DNA from: a virus
Virus record (IMG/VR): IMGVR_UViG_3300010391_000106
Coordinates: 1 to 20,769 of that record
Length of the DNA: 20,769 nt
Strand: one strand, 5' to 3'
Shown: positions 1 to 7,485 of the stretch, one piece after another
Numbering within the stretch: position 1 is the stretch's first letter
Layout of the letters: the number at the start of each line of letters is the position of its first letter
Translations under genes and position numbers: made by a program
Notes under the pieces: generated by a model
Database searches by the model: none
What the model was told of the DNA's origin: nothing
Seen by the model: only the letters and a program-made list of their open reading frames with translations

Positions 1-407
1 ACAACTTCTGTATTGGAATAGAGAGTTAAACTTTCAGTATAAGTTCCTGGCTGGACGTAAACGACACCCCCACCATCAGCATTCGCAGCATTCAGAGCAG
101 ATTGAATCGTTGTAAAGCTAGCTCCTTCAGACAATCCTCCTGGAGAGACGATATAGGGAGTGATATGAAGATCTTGGATGGCTGCCGTATTAACAACGGC
201 TGTGATGTCTGGAGAAGAATACCCAAATGTTATGGAATTGTCTGGAGATGTTAAGGAACCTCCTAGAATCTCTGGAATAGGGTCAAGATTACCTGTTCCA
301 ATAGGAAGCATTCCTTGAGCTGTTATTATTCCAAAATGTGGAGGAACCGATGAGCTATCAAAATTAAGATTCTTAGCCACCATGACATCATTTTCAAAAC
401 CAGCCAT
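1..407 (-). CDS. Probable beta-helix (pectate-lyase-like) tailspike or tail-associated protein, 3' part missing
   Basis: The frame is open from an ATG at 407 to the left edge, giving 135 visible residues, so only the N-terminal part is present. It begins MAGFENDVMVAKNLNF, and residues of about 90-130 include SFTTIQSALNAANADGGGVV, YVQPGTYTESLTLYSN and then TEV. The pattern 'I..AL.AA..GG.VYV.PGTY.E' is the usual entry strand of pectin-lyase-fold parallel beta-helices in phage tailspikes. Its ATG directly follows the TAA of the upstream gene, so it is the next gene of the minus-strand virion operon. A role in receptor binding or surface polysaccharide cleavage is inference; no catalytic residues can be judged because the rest lies outside the window. 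A non-enzymatic beta-helix fibre is equally possible. Confidence 0.7.
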   Translation of the reverse strand, partial: MAGFENDVMVAKNLNFDSSSVPPHFGIITAQGMLPIGTGNLDPIPEILGGSLTSPDNSITFGYSSPDITAVVNTAAIQDLHITPYIVSPGGLSEGASFTTIQSALNAANADGGGVVYVQPGTYTESLTLYSNTEV

Positions 408-962
408 TTAAGGAGACCTCACGTAATATCCAACTGTAGACCAGTTAATTGTTAGACCTGCCACTCCTGTGACTCGGAAGATAGCATTGTTTCCAGAAGC
501 TATAAGTTCAGTGTTGATAGCTGCTAAAGCAGGACTTAAATGAGAAATTGCATCTGTATCATCAATGACTGTAGCCGCAACTCCATTGGTTATGATTGTG
601 CTGAAGGTAGAAAGCCCAGCACCTGCTGGAGTAGTCGATTCAAAAGCTACAACGTTACAATCTATAACGAAAGTCCTTGGAGTTGCTCCTAGGGCGAATG
701 TAAAGAGATCCGCAGTCGTAGCGCCTACTGTGGTACCTGTGCCTTGAAATCTGTTAGTCAACTGAACATAGATTGTATTTGTAGCGGCATCGCCTCTAGT
801 CTGAATGCCGTTTGCGACGTTATCGGTTATATCTTCAGCAAAAACATTGATGTTATTAGCACCGTCTGGTGGAACTGGATTTGTACCTGTTTGACCCGAC
901 AGATCAGTAACGGTGCCAGGAGGAGGAGGGCCGCTACTTGCTGGTTTAAATATTTGACTCAT
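408..962 (-). CDS. Hypothetical virion-associated protein (184 aa)
   Basis: I do not recognise a named family. The protein starts MSQIFKPASSGPPPPGTVTD, with a proline-rich N-terminus, and is then mostly beta-prone Thr/Val/Ala/Asn sequence with almost no charge, as is common in tail or fibre accessory proteins. Its ATG overlaps the TGA of the 109-residue gene upstream (ATGA, 959-962) and its TAA abuts the ATG of the tailspike-like gene at 407, so the three are probably translated from one message. Two plus-strand ORFs in this interval are compositional shadows. The position between the repeat fibre and the tailspike supports a tail-tip or fibre-attachment role, which is inference. Confidence 0.7.
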   Translation of the reverse strand: MSQIFKPASSGPPPPGTVTDLSGQTGTNPVPPDGANNINVFAEDITDNVANGIQTRGDAATNTIYVQLTNRFQGTGTTVGATTADLFTFALGATPRTFVIDCNVVAFESTTPAGAGLSTFSTIITNGVAATVIDDTDAISHLSPALAAINTELIASGNNAIFRVTGVAGLTINWSTVGYYVRSP

Positions 963-1288
963 GAAGCATATACCAATGAGATGAGAAAGTTTCCTACTCC
1001 GGCAGCACAGTTAGCATAGAATTGTGTGCCTTTACGCCATGTCAATTCATCAGACGAGGAAGCATTAGTTCTCAAATCAAGAACCATCGCTTCGCCTGCC
1101 GTAAAAGTTTTACCATTCGTAGTTCCATCATCAGAGATAGTCACTGCTACCGTAGATTGGTTATCAAAAACTATGATGGCAGGATTCTCTAACAAAGCTG
1201 AGGAGAACGGCAGGTAAGCGCCGGCTCCAGTTGCTGTGTTAAAAGTAAGCTCCTCAGCGAACCTTGCGTCTTGGAGAAAAGTTCCCAT
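959..1288 (-). CDS. Hypothetical small tail-associated protein (109 aa)
   Basis: This is a small protein of unknown family starting MGTFLQDARFAEELTF. Residues 30-75 look like one small beta-sandwich (segments such as NPAIIVFDNQSTVAVTISDD and GKTFTAGEAMVLDLRTN). Similar small beta proteins accompany phage fibres, but I cannot name one. It starts 13 bp after the stop of the 813-residue fibre gene and ends in a 4-bp ATGA overlap with the next gene, which marks it as part of the tail-fibre cluster. Function is unknown. Confidence 0.7.
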   Translation of the reverse strand: MGTFLQDARFAEELTFNTATGAGAYLPFSSALLENPAIIVFDNQSTVAVTISDDGTTNGKTFTAGEAMVLDLRTNASSSDELTWRKGTQFYANCAAGVGNFLISLVYAS

Positions 1289-1301
1289 CTAGTGCCCTTT
1301 A

Positions 1302-3743
1302 TTAAACTACGTTTTGTGCTAACCAGATCGTTCCATTGTAGTACATGGTGAACGACTCATAAGCGGAGTTGATCACTGCTGTAGCCGCTGTTGCGCCAGA
1401 GCGTGCAATGTTATTTCCATTTCCGCTAATGGTGATATTTGCTCCGGCAGCCGCTCCACCTGCGTCATAAATGACCAATGTTCGGCCTGTAGCTGGTGCT
1501 GCTGGGAGATCGATCTGGAAGGCTCCTCCGCCTGTATCTGCTGCGATGACATAATCTGTTCCTAGTACTGCATAAGGACCTGCGGCAACGGCTGTGAGCG
1601 CTACAATCATACCTGTGCCGATTGTCAAGCCTGATGTTCCGGCATCGATACTAACACCGCCGGCAGCTCCTGAAGCGTTGATGACAATCGCACTAGCAAT
1701 GCTCTCAGTGGCTGTCATATTGATAGCTCCACCTGTGTTGGTGATGTCAATGTCTCGTCCTGCGGCGCCTGCTGTCACGATATCAATACCATTGTTGGTA
1801 AGAACCATTGAGTCAGCAATCACTTCGCCTGCTGTGAGGTTGACGCTTCCAAGAGTAGAGTTAAGAGTTAGATCGAAAGCTCCGGTAACGGTGAAGTTAG
1901 AAGCTGCTGCTGAGTCTAAAGACAATGCACCTGTAGTATCTATAGTGATACCGCCTGTACCAGCGTCTACGTCTATACCGCCTGCTGCATTCGAAGCATT
2001 AATATCAATTGCATCTACGGCTGCTTCTGCACCTGTAACAACAACGCTTCCGGCTGTTGAGTTGAGTGTAAGATCAAACGCTCCTGTGACTGTAAAGTTT
2101 GAGGCAGCGGCTGAATCTAAGGACAGTGCACCAGTAGTATCAAGTGTCATTCCACCTGTACCAGAATCGATATCCATTCCACCATCTGCGGCAGAGGCTA
2201 TAATTCTTACTGAGTTGGCGGCTGCTGCTTGAGAGGAATCAATATTGACTTGAAGGGCTGCATCTAAGTCAAAGCCACCAGTAGAGTCTACATTGATTGC
2301 ATCAGCGACAGCTTCCCCAGCATTCACAAGAATACTTCCGGCTGTGGACTGGATTGTGATATCAAAGGCACCTGTGGCAGTGAAATTGGAGGCAGCGGCT
2401 GAATCAAGTGAGATTCCTCCAGTTGTGTCTACGATGAATCCACCTGTATTTGCATCGATATCGATACCGCCACCTGCTGTAGATGCAGTAATGTTGACTG
2501 CGTCTGCTGTTCCAAGACCGCCTGCAATCGTAATACCACCAACGTCAGAGCCGATGTTTATGGAAGCAACACCAGTACCTTGGTCTGCGTGAAGTCTTAA
2601 GGTCTCTGTCACACCACCATTCGTGCGAATATAGATGGCTTCTGCAACGTTCTCGGTTGCTGTGATGTTTACAGAACCACCTGTATTTACAATGTCGATG
2701 TCTTCAGTAGCTGCACCTGTTGCAAGGATATCAATACCACCTGCGCTTGCAGAGAGTACAATCGCATCTACAGCGTTGTTTGTGGTTGCTATATTGATCT
2801 GAGAGACTGCATCTACGTCGATACCACCAGAGGAATTAATAACTACCGCATCAGCGACAGCTTCCCCTGCGGTTAGTCTTATTGACCCTGCTGTGTTGGT
2901 AATGTCGATATCAAGTCCTGCTCCACCTGCTGCGGTAACGTCTATACCACCGGCTGACGATGTCAGAACCATGGAAGTGGCGATCGCTTCACCAGCTGTT
3001 AGATTGATAGAGCCTGAAGTATTAACTAAGTCAATGTCTTCACCGGCAGCACCTGCGGCAGTCATATCGATACCACCAGCGGTAGCATTGATTACAATAG
3101 CGCTAGCGGCATTCTGAGAAGATACCAAGCTCATCTGAAGAGCTACGTCTACATCTAGACCACCTGCGGCTGACAGGATACGCACTGCATCGGCTGCGGC
3201 TTCTTCTCCGTTAATTACTACACGACCTGCTGCTGAGTCTAGAGTTAAGTCTATACCTGCACCTGTAACGCCAAGAGAGCTGGCCGTGTCAGATGTCATA
3301 GAGATTGCGCCTGCAACTGAAGTAAAAGTAACGGCAGCGGATGCAGCAAGAGTCGTGAAGGAGCCAGGTGCTGTACCGGCTGCTAAAGCTTGGAAGGTCT
3401 TAAGAGGCGACATACCGACTGTATCGGAAACACCTGCCTGTGCCTCTGCTGTGCTTGCTCTTTCTAAGATACCGGGAGTAACTTCTGACCATGCTGGAGC
3501 ACCTGCGATAGCTACTGCGGCAAGACCTGCTGGAGTGATGGCAATATCAACTGCTGTTCCTGCTTGAGATTCAGCAATCGTCGCAAGTCTTACAACACCC
3601 TCTGAAGTAGTAGATGCATCATCCAAATGAAGAGTTAATGGAGAGACGTAAACATCATCTCTGAGTCCTGCGTCTACTTCAGCGGCAGTAGCCGAGCCTG
3701 CGCCCATATATGAGAGGGGATCGCGTCCTATATCGTTTGGCAT
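1302..3743 (-). CDS. Phage tail fibre protein with long Gly/Ala/Asp/Thr repeats (813 aa)
   Basis: Residues 42-75 and about 88-118 carry two copies of a phage fibre repeat (S/T-EGVVRLATIAESQAG...ITPAGL), typical of the N-terminal shaft of tail fibres. Residues about 125-710 are a long array of related units with GGIDV/GGIDI turns and DITNT, INLTAGE and SLDSAAASNF segments. SLDSAAASNF itself recurs at about residues 445, 541 and 608 in nearly identical 65-95-residue modules. Residues about 720-813 form a distinct C-terminal domain (ADTGGGAFQIDLP, LVIYDAGG, ITISGNGNNI, SFTMYYNGTIWLA), of a type I recall at the ends of phage fibres and some giant-virus proteins. There is no cleavage domain or chaperone signature I can see. 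The gene heads its own short transcription unit after the plus-strand island; its ribosome site is a weak AGG about 9 nt before ATG. Fibre identity is well supported; the receptor is unknown. Confidence 0.85.
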   Translation of the reverse strand: MPNDIGRDPLSYMGAGSATAAEVDAGLRDDVYVSPLTLHLDDASTTSEGVVRLATIAESQAGTAVDIAITPAGLAAVAIAGAPAWSEVTPGILERASTAEAQAGVSDTVGMSPLKTFQALAAGTAPGSFTTLAASAAVTFTSVAGAISMTSDTASSLGVTGAGIDLTLDSAAGRVVINGEEAAADAVRILSAAGGLDVDVALQMSLVSSQNAASAIVINATAGGIDMTAAGAAGEDIDLVNTSGSINLTAGEAIATSMVLTSSAGGIDVTAAGGAGLDIDITNTAGSIRLTAGEAVADAVVINSSGGIDVDAVSQINIATTNNAVDAIVLSASAGGIDILATGAATEDIDIVNTGGSVNITATENVAEAIYIRTNGGVTETLRLHADQGTGVASINIGSDVGGITIAGGLGTADAVNITASTAGGGIDIDANTGGFIVDTTGGISLDSAAASNFTATGAFDITIQSTAGSILVNAGEAVADAINVDSTGGFDLDAALQVNIDSSQAAAANSVRIIASAADGGMDIDSGTGGMTLDTTGALSLDSAAASNFTVTGAFDLTLNSTAGSVVVTGAEAAVDAIDINASNAAGGIDVDAGTGGITIDTTGALSLDSAAASNFTVTGAFDLTLNSTLGSVNLTAGEVIADSMVLTNNGIDIVTAGAAGRDIDITNTGGAINMTATESIASAIVINASGAAGGVSIDAGTSGLTIGTGMIVALTAVAAGPYAVLGTDYVIAADTGGGAFQIDLPAAPATGRTLVIYDAGGAAAGANITISGNGNNIARSGATAATAVINSAYESFTMYYNGTIWLAQNVV

Positions 3744-3789
3744 CTTTGTACCTATGTAAAGTTTTTTCTTTAATATATTAAAATAAAGT

Positions 3790-3806
3790 CTTTACAAACA
3801 AAGCGC
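3790..3806. promoter_or_regulatory. Intergenic element CTTTACAAACAAAGCGC
   Basis: This lies between the divergent tail fibre (minus) and the excisionase-like gene (plus). It aligns, with one gap and three mismatches, to CTTTGTAAAGAATAGCGC at 16411-16428, the only other place where an accessory plus-strand gene without a clear ribosome site diverges from a minus gene. It contains a TTTACA that could act as a -35. Its function as a promoter or operator is inferred only from position and similarity. Confidence 0.35.
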
Positions 3807-3847
3807 ATTTGGAAAAATCAAAGAAAGATTTCGTCTAGCGCAAATAG

Positions 3848-4102
3848 ATGATGATCAAGTACTATAAGATCATGTCAAAGCTATTTATCAGCTCTGGTGG
3901 TACCCGGTATATTCCAATGCAGATGTGGAATCAATTTCATCCATGGCCTTCAGTTGCTGGACTCAGAGCATTGGTAGGCAAAAAGCATAAGAATGGCTTT
4001 CATACAGTGATCGTCAAAGTGGGGAAGCGGATTGTGATAGATGAGAAAGCTTTCTTTGACTGGATGGAATCTAGGAAAAAACTAATGAGAGGAGAGGAAT
4101 GA
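3848..4102 (+). CDS. Excisionase-like small DNA-binding protein (84 aa)
   Basis: The sequence reads as a winged-helix or excisionase-type protein. Residues 21-77 contain YIPMQMWNQFHPWPSVAGLR, followed by a basic loop with NGF and then VIVKVGKRIVIDEKAFFDWM. This is the order seen in phage and integrative-element excisionase-like families (helix with W.S..GLR, wing, then G.R..ID...F..W). The start is uncertain: neither the ATG at 3848 nor the in-frame ATG at 3872 (MSKLFIS) has a Shine-Dalgarno sequence. It opens the plus-strand island and its stop overlaps the next start (ATGA, 4099-4102). No integrase is in the window, so it may be a regulator of the island or of late genes rather than a true excisionase. 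I associate close look-alikes with intracellular bacteria and their elements; this is memory, not a search. Confidence 0.7.
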   Translation: MMIKYYKIMSKLFISSGGTRYIPMQMWNQFHPWPSVAGLRALVGKKHKNGFHTVIVKVGKRIVIDEKAFFDWMESRKKLMRGEE

Positions 4103-4329
4103 TGGATTGGATTCAATTTTCTATATTTTTCGTAGGTATAGTAGGTCTTTGGTTTTGGAATCGCTCAGAGTCTAGATCTGATTATCGCCACATGGACAAT
4201 AAACTAGAATCTACACGGGCTTTGGTTCAGGCTATTCATGACGATGGTAGAACATTTAGGGAAGCTATGGCTGCTGAAATGAAGGACTTTCATTATAGGC
4301 TTATTGAAATCGAAAGGAGTAAGAAATAA
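4099..4329 (+). CDS. Small single-span membrane protein with MKDFH motif (76 aa)
   Basis: Residues 3-20 (DWIQFSIFFVGIVGLWFW) form one membrane segment, followed by an Arg/Ser turn and a helical charged tail ending EMKDFHYRLIEIERSKK. The tail resembles the second half of the 55-residue protein at 4469-4636, which also has F.EMKDFHGRL.. followed by Glu-rich residues, so the two are paralogues. The start overlaps the stop of the excisionase-like gene and is preceded by GAGAGGAGAGGA. Its own stop overlaps the next ATG (TAATG). The layout of one span plus a cytoplasmic coiled coil would fit a holin or spanin helper, a membrane anchor or an exclusion protein, but nothing decides between them. Confidence 0.75.
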   Translation: MMDWIQFSIFFVGIVGLWFWNRSESRSDYRHMDNKLESTRALVQAIHDDGRTFREAMAAEMKDFHYRLIEIERSKK

Positions 4330-4463
4330 TGTGGTGTATTTTAGGTTTATTGATGTGGTTTTTCGACTCTAAGAATGAACGTGAAGGATTTGAGATAGAT
4401 AGAAGAAAAGAAGAAAGAAAAAATAGACTAGGTAATGCGCCGATTATAGGGAAAAGGAGATAG
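4329..4463 (+). CDS. Tiny Trp-rich N-anchored protein (44 aa)
   Basis: ATG at 4329 overlaps the preceding TAA, with GGAG 9 nt upstream. The 44-residue product starts MWCILGLLMWFFDSKNEREG and continues into a strongly charged Glu/Arg/Lys tail (RRKEERKNRLG). The hydrophobic stretch (residues 2-12) is short for a full membrane span. The first residues match the 17-residue product at 4640-4693 (MWWILGFIWSWWEDRFL), so this is the long copy of a duplicated microgene. Function is unknown. The tight coupling and the recurrence of the pair argue that it is a real gene. Confidence 0.6.
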   Translation: MWCILGLLMWFFDSKNEREGFEIDRRKEERKNRLGNAPIIGKRR

Positions 4464-4468
4464 GAATT

Positions 4469-4636
4469 ATGAATTGGTTGCAAGTTTTAACAATTGCAGG
4501 CTCTACAATTGGAGCTTGCTGGTATATGCATAGAGAAACTTTCAAAGAAATGAAAGACTTTCATGGACGTTTATGCACACTCGAAGAAAGATATCTTCAG
4601 ATGATGCAGCGAATTTTAGAGAAAAAGGAGAAATAA
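4469..4636 (+). CDS. Small membrane protein, second copy with MKDFHGRL motif (55 aa)
   Basis: The 55-residue product begins MNWLQVLTIAGSTIGACWYM (one membrane segment) and continues HRETFKEMKDFHGRLCTLEE with a Glu/Lys-rich helical end. It is a shorter paralogue of the 76-residue protein at 4099-4329: both have a membrane segment, a short linker, MKDFH.RL and a charged tail. A GGAG/AGGA ribosome site lies just upstream, and it begins 5 nt after the preceding stop. It is the first member of the second copy of a duplicated two-gene cassette. Confidence 0.65.
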   Translation: MNWLQVLTIAGSTIGACWYMHRETFKEMKDFHGRLCTLEERYLQMMQRILEKKEK

Positions 4637-4639
4637 ATA

Positions 4640-4693
4640 ATGTGGTGGATTTTAGGATTTATTTGGAGCTGGTGGGAAGATCGTTTTCTGTAG
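4640..4693 (+). CDS. 17-residue microprotein MWWILGFIWSWWEDRFL
   Basis: ATG at 4640 follows AAGGAG and a 3-nt gap after the preceding TAA. The product has 17 residues, five of them Trp. It matches the first residues of the 44-residue protein at 4329 (MW-ILG---W) and occupies the same place after an MKDFH gene. It could be a truncated copy, because the charged tail is missing and the reading frame ends inside the antisense 3' end of the ejection-protein gene (overlap 4659-4693). Whether it is translated is not known; the ribosome site is good. Confidence 0.4.
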   Translation: MWWILGFIWSWWEDRFL

Positions 4694-5006
4694 ATTTCCC
4701 CAATGAAGTCAGCGAAGCTATTGCTTCTTTCACTTTTCCTTTTCTTAAATCTTTCAAAGCATTCTTCCAGTCTTTTGTCATTTTTGGATTCGCTAAAGCT
4801 CTTCTGTAAAGCTTAGTGACAAAATCTATTCCAAATTGAGCCTTAGCTATTCCTGGCTTTACGATATATGAGCGTGCTGCCTTAGAGAGATCGTCTATAT
4901 TGACGCCTTTTGATTTCAAAAGCTTCAGTGTATTTTCCTGAGAAAACAGATCTTTGTTAAGCTGTTTGAAATCCTCGAAGGACTCTTTGCCTATAGCGTT
5001 CTTCAT
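4659..5006 (-). CDS. C-terminal part of a split internal (ejection-type) virion protein, or separate 115-aa gene
   Basis: The frame starts at an ATG that overlaps the TGA of the 429-residue gene (ATGA, 5003-5006) and yields 115 mostly helical, Lys-rich residues (MKNAIGKESFEDFKQLNKDL...). The frame is also open for ten codons upstream of the ATG. Reading one base back from the end of the 429-residue protein would give ...KVLTDPKAAERMKNAIGK, a smooth continuation of the same kind of helical sequence. I therefore think it was, or is, the C-terminal domain of one protein of about 545 residues, separated by a one-base deletion in an A run near 5020, by programmed slippage, or by a sequencing error. 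No SD is evident beyond coupling. The role follows the upstream protein. Confidence 0.55.
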   Translation of the reverse strand: MKNAIGKESFEDFKQLNKDLFSQENTLKLLKSKGVNIDDLSKAARSYIVKPGIAKAQFGIDFVTKLYRRALANPKMTKDWKNALKDLRKGKVKEAIASLTSLGKSTENDLPTSSK

Positions 5007-6292
5007 ACGCTCTGCGGCTTTGGATCTGTTAAAACCTTCTCAGCTTGTTTAAACTTGATCTGGTCGTTTGAGAAAAGCGCATTGAGATATTTATCGACTG
5101 TCTCAATCTTCTTGATCTCACTCCAACGTTTGTTGGTGAACTTAAAGAGATCAGCAAATTCAGAGCCTTTGAAATTATCTTCGATAGTGGAAGCGATAGC
5201 TTTATTATAGCCTTCCAATGCCTCTCTTCGGCCTATATTCTCTAAAGCTTTATCTCCATAAGGGAAAAGCTTGGAAAGCTGTTCGTTGTTCTTACGATAT
5301 TGTTCTAGAAGCTCTTTTGCTGTGACATCTCGTGTAGAATCCTTCAGGAATCTTCTTGTCATCCGTTTTTGGACTCTTTCAGCATCTGAGACTGTTAAAC
5401 CTTTCTTGCCAATTTTCTCTAAATCAGATGTAAGGTTTTTAATAAGACTACGAGGCATCACACGTTCAGTGAATTCAGAAGCAGATTTCTCCACTTTCCC
5501 AAAGAGATCGCCAATCTTAGATTTGAATTCTGGATCTTCAAGGATCGCTTCATAACTCTTGTTAGTCTTCTTCAAAAGATCAGATGTGATTCCTCTAAAG
5601 TCTGACTCGATGCCTTCCATTGCCTTACGTGTGGTCTCAGGGAAAACTTTCGTCGGCTTCTTAAGAGATTCGAATTGCCGCTGAGGTAATCCAGATGGTT
5701 TGGTCACTGGAGTCTTTTTAGGAATTAAGCCTTTAGCAAGACTTGCAAGAGAGCCTACTGCTGGGGCTACTTCTATTCCTGTTGAGACAGCTTCAGGCGC
5801 TCCCATTTCTCTTGAGAGCTGTCCTCCAAGACCTGCGGCAGCTAACATCTTAAGCAGATTGCCAGAAGCTCCAAAGGGAAGAGCGCCTCCTACAAATTCA
5901 GCTCCTCTACCTGCAATACGTCCAGCTTCGGTTTCAGCCTCTTTAGGAGCTCCGAGCATTTCAAATAGAGATTCAGCCTCCTTTTGAGAAGGAAGGCGAG
6001 AATATCTAGGCATAATATCATCATCTTGAAGGTAGGGCAGGAGAGCCTCTGGAGCCTCATATTCAGCCCGTGTAAGAGCTTCTTGACCAGGGAGCTGCCT
6101 TTGCTTGGTTTGAGCATGGAGAAGGTCTAGAAGGCCTCCATAAGCACCTGTTGCAGAAGCTACGCCTTTCTTAGCGACTTGCTTGGCTATATCTTTGGCT
6201 TTCTGTTTTGTTGAAGGAGTCTTTTTTGGCTTAATCTCCCATTCATCTTCTTCATCATCTTGAATAGAACTTGGCTTTAGCTCCCAGCTCAT
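5003..6292 (-). CDS. Internal virion / DNA-ejection-type protein (429 aa)
   Basis: The protein begins with an acidic then Lys-rich N-terminus (MSWELKPSSIQDDEEDEWEI). Residues about 118-195 hold an Ala/Gly-rich amphipathic region (GAEFVGGALPFGASGNLLKM, LAAAGLGGQL, GSLASLAKGLIP), followed by about 230 residues of charged helical sequence. This order (short linear start, glycine/alanine hydrophobic middle, long coiled-coil end) is usual for phage ejection proteins that leave the capsid with the DNA. It overlaps by ATGA both the gene before it and the one after it. It ends ...KVLTDPKPQSV, with Pro and stop in the last residues after a long helix, which hints at a frameshift into the 115-residue frame. 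No enzymatic (lysozyme-like) motif is visible. Family assignment is by architecture only. Confidence 0.65.
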   Translation of the reverse strand: MSWELKPSSIQDDEEDEWEIKPKKTPSTKQKAKDIAKQVAKKGVASATGAYGGLLDLLHAQTKQRQLPGQEALTRAEYEAPEALLPYLQDDDIMPRYSRLPSQKEAESLFEMLGAPKEAETEAGRIAGRGAEFVGGALPFGASGNLLKMLAAAGLGGQLSREMGAPEAVSTGIEVAPAVGSLASLAKGLIPKKTPVTKPSGLPQRQFESLKKPTKVFPETTRKAMEGIESDFRGITSDLLKKTNKSYEAILEDPEFKSKIGDLFGKVEKSASEFTERVMPRSLIKNLTSDLEKIGKKGLTVSDAERVQKRMTRRFLKDSTRDVTAKELLEQYRKNNEQLSKLFPYGDKALENIGRREALEGYNKAIASTIEDNFKGSEFADLFKFTNKRWSEIKKIETVDKYLNALFSNDQIKFKQAEKVLTDPKPQSV

Positions 6293-7485
6293 TTTGCAAC
6301 CTTTTTCCAGGCTTTCCCATCGCTATGCATCTCTTCGCCAGTCTTCTTATTGACTATCGTTTGACCTTTAAAGGATGCCGGATCAGGAAGCGAAGAAAAT
6401 TTCTGAATATTGTCGCTTGAACTTTGAGTTTCTTTTCCAATGAACTGTTTTTCAGCCTGTTCCATTAGTTGATTAACTCTTTCCACTTCTTCGTCTGCTT
6501 TTGAACCTAATCGCTGTTGATAAAGATTAGCGAAATTCCATGGTACTTTTCCGCCATGTTCAGCTAAAATCTCATTGCGCACGTCGGAAGGAATGAGTTT
6601 CATTCTAGCTGTCTTTTTAAGAATATTGCCTACAGCTAAGTTGGCTTCTTTTGAACGCCCCATTAAAGGAAGCATCTCTCTCATAATTCTTTCGACCATT
6701 ATATTAATGCCTTTAGCCGGAATACCTTTGATAAGATCAGTATAAAGATCTTTAATCAGAGTTTGGGCTTCAGCAGATTCTGGTGAGGCAAAAGCTCTAG
6801 CCACTCGTGAGGCAACTGTGTGACCTCCTTCTTGAAGAGTATCAGCATAGTTAGCTGCCGTCGCTGGATCAAAGGCTCCTTTATTTAGCAATTTGTCTAA
6901 TTGACTTAAGTCTTCTAAAGTTTTTTTAGCAGTAAGAGTTTCGGCCGTTACTTCATCAAAAATCTTAGATCCTTTTTCCTTTAAATCACCTAAAAACTTA
7001 TTAGCTTGAGAAGCATCCATACCTTTTACGGCATTGGATGGAGCATCATATAATTCCGCAATCTGCCCACTTCTTTCTATGTCGCCTTTTTTCCCAATTT
7101 GTCGAACCAATTCAGCACCTATACTTGGGTGAAGAATTCCGGCAACATCACCAGAAATAACATCTTCTAAGGTATGTTTTCCTTCTGCAAATTTTTTAGC
7201 AAATTTCATGCCCTCTTGCATTTTTAATGATTCACCTACAGCCTTTCTTGCTTCGGGTGAACCATGAGGAGAAAGAGCTAAGGCTTGCATTTTTTCAGAA
7301 AAACTTGCGTCAGGGCCAAGTTCTTCTAACTTTTTCTTTAATTTAACTTGTTGCCTCTCTGATTCTCTTTGCTCGAAGAATTGACCTAATTGGCCTTGAA
7401 GTGATTCTCCGAAGCCAGCACCTAGACCTTTACCGAATAATTCTCCTGCGCCTTCTTCTTTAGGTCTTACCTGATAAAAAGCCAT
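6289..7485 (-). CDS. Internal virion / DNA-ejection-type protein (398 aa)
   Basis: This protein of about 400 residues starts MAFYQVRPKEEGAGELFGKG with Gly-rich repeats and a Gln/Glu/Lys coiled coil (residues about 15-55). A long helical body follows, and it ends with a small domain (DPASFKGQTIVNKKTGEEMH, then SDGKAWKKV) like the short beta hairpins that close many phage structural proteins. Similar proteins follow the small Gly-rich protein and precede a third internal protein in phages with internal ejection cores. Its start overlaps the stop of the 183-residue gene and its stop overlaps the next start (ATGA). Function in DNA delivery is inference. Confidence 0.65.
   Translation of the reverse strand: MAFYQVRPKEEGAGELFGKGLGAGFGESLQGQLGQFFEQRESERQQVKLKKKLEELGPDASFSEKMQALALSPHGSPEARKAVGESLKMQEGMKFAKKFAEGKHTLEDVISGDVAGILHPSIGAELVRQIGKKGDIERSGQIAELYDAPSNAVKGMDASQANKFLGDLKEKGSKIFDEVTAETLTAKKTLEDLSQLDKLLNKGAFDPATAANYADTLQEGGHTVASRVARAFASPESAEAQTLIKDLYTDLIKGIPAKGINIMVERIMREMLPLMGRSKEANLAVGNILKKTARMKLIPSDVRNEILAEHGGKVPWNFANLYQQRLGSKADEEVERVNQLMEQAEKQFIGKETQSSSDNIQKFSSLPDPASFKGQTIVNKKTGEEMHSDGKAWKKVAK

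Noticed and set aside
1594-3567. Several plus-strand ORFs of 74-212 residues opposite the tail fibre gene
   Set aside because: They are antisense to a low-complexity Gly/Ala/Asp/Thr-rich gene, have repetitive Pro/Ser/Val-rich products, no ribosome sites and no plausible fold.
1302-3743. Diversity-generating retroelement target in the tail fibre
   Set aside because: No reverse transcriptase and no template repeat with adenine-specific changes is seen in the window; the repeats are internal shaft modules.
5700-5987. Plus-strand 95-residue frame opposite an internal virion gene
   Set aside because: It is a Pro/Ala/Ser-rich shadow of the antisense Gly/Ala region, with no ribosome site.
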